Source of the DNA: Theobroma cacao
Lineage: Eukaryota; Streptophyta; Magnoliopsida; Malvales; Malvaceae
Assembly (NCBI RefSeq): GCF_000208745.1
Contig: NC_030854.1
Location: 16,172,173-16,236,172, forward strand
Direction of reading: 5' to 3'
DNA length: 64,000 bases
Part shown: positions 10,952 to 19,957 of the stretch, piece after piece
Position numbering within the stretch: position 1 is the stretch's first letter
How the letters are laid out: each line of letters begins with the position of its first letter
Notes under the pieces: model-generated
What the model saw: only the letters and a program-made list of their open reading frames with translations
The model's database searches: none
Told to the model about the DNA's origin: nothing
Position numbers and translations under genes: made by a program

Positions 10952-12269
10952 AAGGATTATTGCAAGTTTTATTTTCTATATCTATTTTGCATGGTTGGCA
11001 TCTTTGCATATATTTAACTAGCTTGATGTGATCATTGTATGGTTGTATGTTATGATGTATGATTCAAGGTTTTTGCCACATTAATTTTCCTAGAAAATTT
11101 TACATGTAACCTTTTCTTTTGACAATGTAACAAAAAGGGTGGTCTATCCTCACCATGTTTCCTTCTTAATTTTTTTTTTATTTTTCCTTAGATTTATGTA
11201 ACTAGGAAAAGTCATGTAATTTTAATATTACTTAATATATTTGGTGCATCCATGAAGAAAGAAGATGAAAGCCAAAAGGAAACAGGTAATTAGATAATAT
11301 TTGATCTCTTTAATTTTTTTTATGGCTATTTATATTTTTTTAGAAAAAAAGGTTTTTCTTATATCAATTTTTTTTTAAGAAAAAGAGTTTTTCTTACATT
11401 AAAATTTTGTTATTATAAAAAATATTTTTCTTTTATTAAAACATTTTTTGTGATGAAAAAAAAAGAGGGGTGAGGTGTGTTGCTAGGCAACACATAACCC
11501 CCTTGCCATGTACTATTCGACGGCACACAGCATCTGTGTGCTGTTGTCAAATAATAGCACATGCTGTTGAGTAGCAACACAAGTTGCTACCAAGTGCAAC
11601 AGCAAATGCTGTTGCAAGGCAGCAGCAAGTGTTGCTTGCCTATAGTAGCCAGCATAGGCTTTTGCAAATGTGCAGCACACCCTTGGGCTATTGGGCAATA
11701 GCCCATTGGGGTGGGCCTTATTCTAATTTTTTTAATAAATATTTTTTTAAAATATATATATTCTTAAAAATTTTCTAAATTATATTTTTATTTTTAAAAA
11801 ATTAATTTATTTTAGCCTTGAATTGGAAATTATTTTATTTTGATATTAATTAATGAGATTAATTAATTGAACAAAATAAAATTATTTTCTCAAATTGGGT
11901 TAAAATTAAAATTAAAATTAAAATTGGAGATTTTAAATACACATAAAATTCAAAAGAGTGCCAAATAAATGTGATCCTAGCAAACAGTCAAGGCAAGCAA
12001 GATTGAAAAGAATTACAAGTTATAATTTTTTTATTTTTATAGAACGGACATTAATGTGGCTTATTGTTATTATTATATATTTTTATATGTATCTATATGA
12101 ACGATAATAGATATTATTTGTATGCTTAAAAACATGTCATCTAGAATTAAGGTGCTAACTTCTCTTAAGGAATGCCATACGTACATTATGTATTTTAGTT
12201 TAAAAGAAGTTTTATGCTATGAGATACATAATGAGTATAGGAAAATAAATCATATCTAGACAAGATGGT
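10952..12269 (+). other. Leader of D, no coding sequence seen
   Basis: AT-rich stretch with long T runs (11170-11460) and one GC-richer block at 11470-11720. The short frames in it (for example 10808-11017 and 11584-11778) show no retrotransposon or cellular domain. The leader continues after the solo LTR, at 15245-15834. Confidence 0.5.
11477..11650. repeat. Cluster of GCAAC/GTTGC inverted repeats
   Basis: It begins with a perfect 7-bp stem, GTGTTGCTAGGCAACAC (11477-11493). It continues with many GCAAC, GTTGC, CAGCA and TGCTG words in both orientations up to about 11650, so several alternative hairpins are possible. It sits in the leader of D. Confidence 0.65.
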
Positions 12270-12870
12270 TGTCAAGCCCGACCTTATAAAGTACTTGCCA
12301 TATCGTTCATGTGATTGACAATATGCTTGCATACTTGGAAAGCCCTGAAAAATCGTCAAAAGTCGATATTGTACCAAATGGTACTATTAACTTGAATTAA
12401 GCCTCAAACTAGTCTAAATAGAGATCTTAAGATGAAATTGAGAATTTTAAAACCCCAAAATGACTTAAAATGAAGATTTGGAGTTCAAGGGCTGAATTGG
12501 AGTCAATTTGGAATTTTCATGTTCTAAGGGTAAAATGGTAATTTTGTCACTCGAGGACAAAATGGGAATTTTTAGAAAAGATTTTGATCACACTTGACTC
12601 ATTGGAGTATGATTTGAGTTTGACAGGTGAAAAATTTTAATTTTGGGATTTTTTCAAGCATAGGGGCAAAATAGTCATTTTACCACTCAAGGGCAAAATC
12701 GTAATTTTACACCTCCCAACACTTGTCTATCACATGGATTTTACCCAATATTATCATGGATAATTGAGAAAATTTAAGTGGTGGAAAGAGATTGCTTAAT
12801 GTCTAAGTATGACACATGGACCAAAGGAATTGTGACATGTGTCAAAATCTCATCTATTCATTTTTTGCCT

Positions 12871-12880
12871 TATAAATTAG
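12871..12880 (+). promoter_or_regulatory. TATA box in LTR K
   Basis: GCCTTATAAATTAG, about 600 bp from the LTR start. Immediately upstream lie two copies of the GGGCAAAAT...ATTTT repressor-like palindrome (about 12530 and 12661). Confidence 0.6.
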
Positions 12881-13744
12881 CACAAAATCAGCCCATTTCT
12901 CACCCATATGGCCGGCCAAAGCATGAAGTGAAGAGGAAAAGAAAGAACACAAACCCTAGGTGGGAAAATTGAAGAAAAAGTGTGGGATTTCAAGAGATTA
13001 AGCTAATAAAGGTAAAATTTTGTGATTTTATCTTGTGATTTACACTACCCATGCTTTCTTTTTCATTTTCCATGCTTAGAACTCAAGTTTGCATGATGAA
13101 CCCATGCTGGCCGAATTTGAGAGGAGAGGTTTTGAGCATTGATTTTGATAGATTTCAAGCTAATTAAGTGTTTTTGGTTGTTTGGTAATGGAAAGTATGA
13201 AAATCTAGCAAGGAATCACTTTGTTCTTCACAAACCCATAAGAGGCCGAATTTTCTAGGGAGGATATTGAGGCTGAAATTGATGATATTTCATGATCTTT
13301 GGTGGTATTTAATGATTAGTAAGCTAGAAATTTATGGAAAATTTTGGCATAAAAATCCAAATTTTTATCCAATGTATAGACATGTGCGATTTATGGTTCG
13401 GACTGATAAATTGAATCATATTCATAGTCATTGAGGTATTTTAAGTATAATTTGAGTGTAGAAAGTGAAAGAAATCGATTTGGAGTTAAATTGGAGATTT
13501 TAACCAATTACACCGAGAATAGTGCGAATTAGGTCGAATATCGTATTTAAACGGCTATTCAAACATTTTGCATCACATTTTGTGAATTCATATAGAATTA
13601 TAGACCTTGAAATAGTTTATGATAAATTGACACAATTTATTGAAATTCGTGTCACGTATGATGTATAGGTGGTGAGCCCTCTAACAAAGGTAAAGAGATT
13701 GTGACCGAAGATCGAGAATTGGAGTATATCGAACTCCTAGTACT

Positions 13745-14622
13745 GTGAGTAATCTTACTATCGTCTTAATTATCTAAAGTGGTTTTTATCCAATTTTGTG
13801 AATTTCATGGAAAATGAATTAAATGATTAAATTTTCAATTTTATAAACAAAATGCGATTTAATGAAATGATTTCATAAAATTGTTTTAAAATTGAATAAT
13901 GGCTTTTCAATTAGAGTAATTAGAGATCATTTGATGTATTGTGAATTTATGGTTCTAATTGATTGGCTTATGACAATATTGGCATGAATGGCTGGATTAG
14001 TATTTGTGTTGAAATATATGAACTGTGTATTTAGCCTTGAAAGGCTGTGAATTACAATAATTGCGATATCATGTTATTGAATTTTATTGATTGGTGGGAT
14101 AATTATTAGCTTACTGCAGTGGGCGGGTTTTCATGGATCAACCTATTAGAGGGGCATGGTAAACCCCGTTATATCTTACCTCAATATGAAAGGCACGGGT
14201 GGATAACTTCCGAGGCTAACATTTTAAAGTTCACTTCACGTCAAACCACCATGTGAGGGGGAACTTAGCCAACGCCAAGGAACGGCTATATTTTCAAAAT
14301 GAAAACATGATTTATAAGTACATAACGTTTTAATAGCCTTGGCGGACTCGGTTTGGGATAGCCATCGACCAAGGTATCCTTGATGACAAAGTATGATAAT
14401 GATTTGGCATGAGCCAAAGTTTTAAGAAATTCATAAGCCATGTTAATTACTCGATTTATATGAATTGATTTTATTTGGTTGAAACAAGTTGAAAGCTGAT
14501 GAATTTTAGTATATTAAACTATTTTATCTGTCTCCATTTACACCACTTTAGATGGTTTAGATGGTATTTGTTTACTCACTGGGATTTTATAATCTCACCA
14601 CCCTCATTTCCAATCATTTCAG
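13745..14622 (+). other. Possible intron within solo LTR K
   Basis: Donor-like CT|GTGAGTAAT at 13745 and acceptor-like CCAATCATTTCAG|GCC ending 14622, 878 bp apart. The same two strings at matching places are found in K minus (30799 to 29916), B2 (26734 to 25861), F, J, G and A. An alternative upstream donor is AAAG|GTAAAAT at 13012. No transcript evidence is available here. Confidence 0.4.
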
Positions 14623-15834
14623 GCCTGAGGTAGCCTATGGATAGCAGATATCGTCAAGGATTATAGTCGGCTTTACTACTCCAAAAACTGTAGGTTTACT
14701 GCCTTTGTACACTTTTGTTCCTTGTGGGCCCATGAGTCGCTGTAAAGTAAATTTCATATCCTGGTTATCTGTATTATAGTATTTATGAATTTATTTAGCT
14801 TTTACATTACAAAAATTATTTACCGTTGACTCTATAAATATTGTTTTACAAGAAATTCGAATATTTTATTGAATATTTTTATTTTATTCAAATAGTTGCA
14901 ATATCATTTTTAATAAATGTTTTAGACACCCAAATTTATTTTAAATCATGAAATATGTGTTTTCCACTCATCTACTACATTTTTAGTGGGGTTCAAAAAA
15001 TTTTGACCAAAAATGACGAAAACACCCCTGTGAGGCGAAAATTATTTTTCTACTATTTTGAAAGGGAAAAAGCTTAATGTTCTTTAAAAACGAGGTTTGG
15101 TGATGATTACTCATAGGGGAGATGAAAACAAAATGGTACTAAAGCCTTGTGGGGTTCCGGTTGGCACTCCGGGTAACGAATGTCTACCGGGACATCGCGA
15201 CGGTTGTCACCGGTTCAAGGGGAGTACTGGGTCGTGACAATGGTAATATGGACTTAGTTATATACTAAAAGCATTTAGTTGAAAACATGACCAAGCTCAT
15301 AATTTGACTTAGGATATTCTAAATATGCATCAAGAAAATCTGGCAAAAAGTCAATCAAAACCCTAAGTATAAAAATATTGAGTGGGTGAGGATGCTAGCA
15401 ATCCTAGAGTCCACGGTCTCCATTGTTGGCCCATTGGCATGTGAAACATGTCACTCCTTATACGTGGGCATGAATCTAGATCATGACGAACTGGGTCTCT
15501 GAAAGGATAAATCATTTTAGGTGGATTACTAAGTGAGACCTCCCATAGAGGCTTACTAAGTAAAAAGCTTAAAAGAATGAAACAATAGTTGTTACACTCA
15601 ACATGAATTTACTATTAACCTGCCAATAGTAACTCTATTAGTAAACTTTGTGGACCAAATGAAGACACTTCTTAACAATGTGGTAACATAGTTAAGTGGG
15701 AAGGTTTTAGTTTGCCTAGTAGTAAATTCTCAGGGCCCACAGTCGGTTAATTTATTACAAAAAGGTAAATGCCCATCGAAGTAATAATACAATTTATAGG
15801 GTTTTATATATTGCCATCGTGCATACATGCATCA

Positions 15835-16517
15835 TGAAATGTTCAAAATCCATAAATAACTAGTATGTTTACATAATTTCAAATGTACTTTCAAAAACAT
15901 ATCTGCATGACAAATATGAATCTACTTTCAATTTTGCTAAACAAATGCACTCTGAATGGAAAAGAAACCTTAATATCATCCTCAATTATGACAAAATCAC
16001 ATGGGTTCTTTCTGACCTCGAGCCTGAAGCACTGACTACCTAATCAACTCCATAAGATATTGAATATCATAAGCAGTGGCATGATGCAAACGAACTAGCT
16101 AAATGCTATGTACTGGCCTCTATGAATAGTATATTTCAAAAGCAACACGAAGGCATGGGTAATGCTACTAACATAATGTTGCACCTACATGAGATGTTTA
16201 GTATAAAAACTAGGTCTGCTAAGGTAGAAGCAATCAATGCTTTTAAGGACCTAAAGTAGAAACCTAAGGAGCCAATTAGAGTTTATATGCTGAAAGTGAT
16301 CTCTTGTCTCAATGAGGCAAAACGAAATGGTGCTAAGATAGATGTGGAAACACAAATATCAATGATCGTTCATAGCTTGAATTCATCATTTTCACAGTTT
16401 AAATTGGATCATGAACTGCACACTAGGGATTACACCCTAAGTAGGCTAATGAATGATCTCCAAAATGTGGAGGAGGTTCTTGATTTGAAAAGAAAAAAAA
16501 GCTTGGAACACATGTAG
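15835..16517 (+). pseudogene. Gag of D (UBN2-type copia gag)
   Basis: A frame running about 15920-16517 encodes the copia gag core: SEWKRNLNIILNYDKITW, an L/W-rich middle, ALGNATNIMLHLHEMF-like text, then a 76-codon open stretch (16287-16517) containing VISCLNEAKRNGAKIDVE and ISMIVHSLNSSFSQFKLDHE. Several in-frame stops interrupt it (near 16040, 16050 and 16259). A decayed zinc knuckle, CFHYGVKGH with a stop then KRNC, follows at about 16650-16700. Gag would form the particle shell. Confidence 0.75.
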
Positions 16518-16731
16518 TATCCACTTCTAGGCCCAAACCAAAGGGTAAAAAAAGATTGCTGGAATTACAAAGATTTCTAAGGGCTCAGTGGGAGCAAAGA
16601 AAAAGCCCATGAAGAAAAAGATTACTTCAAAAGACAACACCAAAGGAAGATGTTTCCATTATGGTGTGAAAGGACATTAGAAGCGAAATTGCAAGATTTA
16701 CCTTGAAGAAATCTAGAAGAGTAAACAAGGT

Positions 16732-17103
16732 ATGGGTTTTCTAAATATGTTAGAAGCTTGTTTAGTGGTTTATTCTACGGATACTTGGATGATAGATTAT
16801 GGAGCCACTAGCCATGTTTGTAATTCTTTACAAGGGTTTCAACAAAGGAGAAAACTAAGTAAAGGGCAGTTTCGAATAAGGATGGCAAATGGCACATTTG
16901 TTTCATCATTAGTAGTGGGAGCCATTATTCTTCAATTTCCTTACGGTCATTGCTTAGTTTTGGAAAATGTTTATTACATTTTAGAGGCTTATAGAAATTT
17001 GATTTCTATCTCTTGTTTAATAATGTCTAGATATTTAGTTTATTTTAGTAAGACACTCACTATTTATTCGAATAAGGATTTTATTTGTTTTGGAATTGTA
17101 TGA
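16732..17103 (+). pseudogene. Copia protease of D
   Basis: A 123-codon open frame holds DTWMIDYGATSHVCNSL, the copia protease active site W-x-x-D-S-G-A-(T/S)-x-H with Ser changed to Tyr after the catalytic Asp. Later YYILEAYRNLISISCL matches the conserved NVL-x-VP-x-x-x-x-NLIS block. The change at the active site and the following stop suggest no activity. Confidence 0.8.
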
Positions 17104-17179
17104 TATAATCCTTATTTACTTAAGCCTATAACTTATTCTGGAAATAATGTAGAAGCAATATGGTTTGAAACTAAAAAAG

Positions 17180-17887
17180 TCAAAGAACCTAACATAAATC
17201 AAAATTATCTTTGGCATTTATGTTTAGGTCATATCAATCAAAATAAACTCAATAGGCTTATAAAGGATGGTACTCTATCAGACATGGTTAAGGGTCCTTT
17301 GCTAGTATGTGAGTCTTGTATTAAAGCAAAAATGACTAAAGGGCCTTATAAGGTAAAAGGTAACAGAATGCCAAATGTTCTAGATTTGGCGTACACAGAT
17401 GTGTGTGGACCAATGAATGTACAAGCTAGAAGAGGTTATGAATATTTCATAACTTTTATTGATGACTACTCGAGACATGGCTCTGTGTATTTAACACAAA
17501 GAAAAAGTGAACCCTTTCAAAAGTTCAGAGAATTCAAAGCTGAAGTTGAAAAGCAACTAAGCAAGCCATTGAAACAACTTCGATCAGATCGAGGAAGTGA
17601 GTATTTATCAAATGAATTTCAGTAATATCTCACTGACAATGGGATAATTTCCAATTTATCAATGCCGATAACACCTCAGCATAAAGGTTTAGGTGAAAGA
17701 AGAAAATAAGACTCTTTTAGAAATGGTTAGATCAATGATGTCCTATGCTAACCTTTCAATCTCCTTTTTGGGATATTGTATGCAAACTGTTGGGTACTTG
17801 CTTAATTTTGCTCCATCTAAAGAGCCGAAGACACTAAGGGAGTTGTGGACAAGGCGTAAATCATCTGTACGTTATCTTCAAACTTAA
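17180..17887 (+). pseudogene. Integrase of D
   Basis: The GAG-pre-integrase zinc region is visible as HLCLGHINQNKLNRLIKDG followed by CESCIKAKM (about 17215-17335). The rve core follows at 17284-17625: DLAYTDVCGPMN, ITFIDDYSRHGSVYL and LRSDRGSEYLSNEF, with the first two catalytic Asp present. A stop at 17623-17625 and a frameshift near 17690 break the part with the third acidic residue. The remainder (17693-17887) is in another frame. The enzyme would insert the cDNA into the host chromosome. Confidence 0.85.
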
Positions 17888-17926
17888 GGGTGTCTTGCAC
17901 ATGTTTTAAAGTTTGAGTCAACAAAA

Positions 17927-18205
17927 ATGGAACCAAAGACTAAGGTGTGCTTGTTTATAGGATATCAAAAGGGAACAAAAGGTTATTACTTCTATAGTCC
18001 TCAAGATAAGAAAGTTTTTGTTAGTGTGAATGCCACTTTCTTAGAGGAAGAGTTCATGAGAAATCACAAACCTAAAAGTAAAATTGTCTTAGAAGAATTA
18101 TATGATTCTTCAGATTTAAGAGTTAATTTTAAAAATGTCATAACACAATCTGATTCAAGGGTTAAAACAGAAACACAACCTGAACATCAAATAGCAGTAC
18201 CTTAA
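17927..18205 (+). pseudogene. Integrase-RT linker of D
   Basis: A 92-codon frame starts with METKTK-like text and KVCLFIGYQKGTKGYYFYSP, then FVSVNATFLEEEFMRNHKPK. This is the usual copia integrase C-terminal segment (GY-x-x-x-x-KGY-x-x-x-x-x-x-x-x-x-x-S-x-x-A-x-FLE). It ends at a stop before the RT. Confidence 0.8.
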
Positions 18206-18339
18206 TGTAGTGGGAAGGTTGTGAGACAACTAAAGAGATACATGGGTTTGGGAGAAAACATGATTGCATTTTTAGATGAACACGAATCTGACCCTATTAC
18301 ATATAAGGAAGCTAATAACGATGTAGATGCTAAGGAGTA

Positions 18340-19270
18340 GCATAAGGCAATGAAATTTGAGTTGGACTCCATGGATTCCAACAAAGTCTAGACTTTAAAA
18401 GATCCACCTAAAGGGATAAAACCTATAAGGTGCAAATGGATGTATAAAAGAAAAAGCAAAAGTGATGGGAAAGTTAAACTAGTGGCCAATGGTTTTACCC
18501 AAAGAGAAAAGATTGACTATGAGGAAACTTTCTCGCCAGTTGTTATGCTTAAATCTAGCAAGATCCTCCTATCCATAACTACACATCTTGATTATGTGAT
18601 ATGGCAAATGCATGTCATGATCGCATTTTTAAATGGAAATCTTGTAAAGCGCATTTATATGGCTCAATTGAAAGGTTTCATTAAAAAGGGCCACGAGTAT
18701 AAGGTTTGTGAATTACATAGGTCCATTTATGGACTTAAGCAAGCATCTAGGGCTTCGAACATAAGATTTGTTACTACTATCAAATCATACTATTTCCAAC
18801 AAAATGTTAACGAACCCTATGTCTATAAAAGGATACAGAATAAAAAGGTTATTTTCCTAGTCCTTTATATTGATGACATTCTACTCATTGGGAATGATGT
18901 AGAAATGTTATCAACAGTTAAAGGTTGGCTAAACCAACAATTCAATATAAAGGATTTAGGAGAAGCTAGCTATGTTTTGGGGATCAAACTTATAAGAGAT
19001 TGTAAGAACAAACAGATAGCATTATCTCAATCATCCTACATAGACAATATTTTGGCCAAGTTTGCTATGCAAGATTCCAAAAAGGGTTTTATGCCCTTTA
19101 GACATGGAATCAAAATTTCTAAGGAGATGTCACCTAAAATTCCAAAAGAAGTTGAAAACATGAGATGAATTCCATATGCATTTGCTGTTGGAAGTCTCAT
19201 GTATACTATGCTATGCACTAGGCCAGATATTTGCTATGTAATTGGATCGGTTAGCAGATTTCAATCAAAC
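18340..19270 (+). pseudogene. Reverse transcriptase of D (RVT_2)
   Basis: The longest frame is 242 codons (18440-19168). Visible blocks: KWMYKRKSKSDGKVKLVANG, YEETFSPVV, DVMIAFLNG-like text (here HVMIAFLNGNL, with the first catalytic Asp replaced by His), SIYGLKQASRA, and the polymerase box LVLYIDDILLIGND, where the YxDD motif is intact as YIDD. The connection continues after a stop at 19166 as PYAFAVGSLMYTMLCTRPDI. Upstream stops lie at about 18338 and 18388. One lost catalytic Asp and several stops make it inactive. Confidence 0.9.
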
Positions 19271-19299
19271 CCAAGCATGGCATGGAACACATGACTGCA

Positions 19300-19857
19300 G
19301 TCAAGTGCATTTTTAAATATCTTCGTAGAACGAAGAATTACATGCTTGTATATTCTATAAGTGACCTTGTGGCAACAGGGTACACTGATTCAAATTTTCA
19401 ATATGATGTTGATTCTAGGAAATCAACATCAAAATTTGTTTTCACCATTGGATGAGGAGCCATAGTTTGGACGAGTGTAAAGGAATCTTGTATTATAGAC
19501 TTTAATATGGAGGTAGAATATGTTGCAGCTTGCGAAACAGAAAAAAAAACTGTCTGACTTTGCAAGTTCCTTATGGACTTTGAAGTAATTTTAGATGTAG
19601 ACAAGCCTATTACACTCTATTGTGATAATAGTGGAGTAACGGCTAACTCAATAGAACTGCAGAATTATAAAGCAACAAAACATATTGAAAAGAAGTATCA
19701 TCTCATTCGAGAGATCATACAATGTAGAGAAGTACTTGTGAAGAAAATTCCAACAGAGCAAAACCTCACTGATATATTCACAAAGACTGGAACACAAAAG
19801 AGTTATGATGGTCACTTTGAAGGTCTTGGAATGAAGGGTATGTCATACTTACTTTAG
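19300..19857 (+). pseudogene. RNase H of D
   Basis: The last 94 codons (19573-19857) are open and contain ITLYCDNSGVTANSIE, KHIEKKYHLIREII and the terminal block TEQNLTDIFTKT typical of copia RNase H. The first part (19300-19570) has frameshifts and stops. The gene ends 14 bases before the 3' LTR, as in the family. Confidence 0.85.
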
Positions 19858-19871
19858 GGCAAGTGGGAGAT
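19857..19871 (+). other. Polypurine tract of D
   Basis: AGGGCAAGTGGGAGAT immediately upstream of the 3' LTR start TGTTAGGAATTTTGAG; it would prime plus-strand DNA synthesis. Confidence 0.8.
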
Positions 19872-19957
19872 TGTTAGGAATTTTGAGAATATGGTGCCTT
19901 GGAAAGCAAGTATATTCTCATGTTTAATTTCATTTAATTTATTTGTAATGAAAGTAC
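19872..19957 (+). repeat. 3' LTR stub of D (86 bp)
   Basis: It begins TGTTAGGAATTTTGAG right after the polypurine tract and matches the 5' LTR at 6912-6980. It is cut off after GAAAGTAC, where an Athila-like LTR (E) starts. The 5' copy continues ATTTTGATAATAAG, which I do not find after E, so the rest of this LTR is deleted or displaced. Confidence 0.85.

Larger units (their letters stand above)
12270..15239 (+). repeat. Solo LTR, family K (Tekay-like), plus
   Basis: 2970 bp from TGTCAAGCCCGACC to GGGTCGTGACA, flanked by ATGGT on both sides (12265-12269 and 15240-15244), so it is a clean solo LTR in the leader of copia D. It contains a TATA box (12871), a donor-like GTGAGT (13745), a pyrimidine-rich acceptor (14621-14622) and a GC-rich 3' end. 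Related copies are 29302-32367 (minus) and 62278-64000 (minus). Its 3' half is also shared with LTR B2. It is assigned to Tekay because its end resembles that of LTR A (GGGTCGTTACA), an element with a chromovirus pol. Confidence 0.9.
6912..19957 (+). mobile_element. Element D: Ty1/copia retrotransposon, degraded
   Basis: 5' LTR 6912-10937 (left edge lost to C), primer site 10940-10951, long leader, gag about 15835-16517, protease about 16732-17103, integrase about 17180-17887, RT about 18340-19270, RNase H to 19857, polypurine tract 19857-19871, and a 3' LTR stub 19872-19957. The order protease-integrase-RT-RNase H is diagnostic of copia. Stops and frameshifts occur in every domain. A solo LTR of family K (12270-15239) lies in the leader and a further LTR-like piece (8100-9953) lies in the 5' LTR. 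I do not assign a copia lineage. Confidence 0.85.

Noticed and set aside
12270..15239. Reading family K with TGTCACGACC as the LTR start (opposite orientation)
   Set aside because: TATA boxes, donor/acceptor-like strings and similarity of the end GGGTCGTGACA to the 3' end of LTR A, an element with primer site and polypurine tract, all favour the orientation used here.
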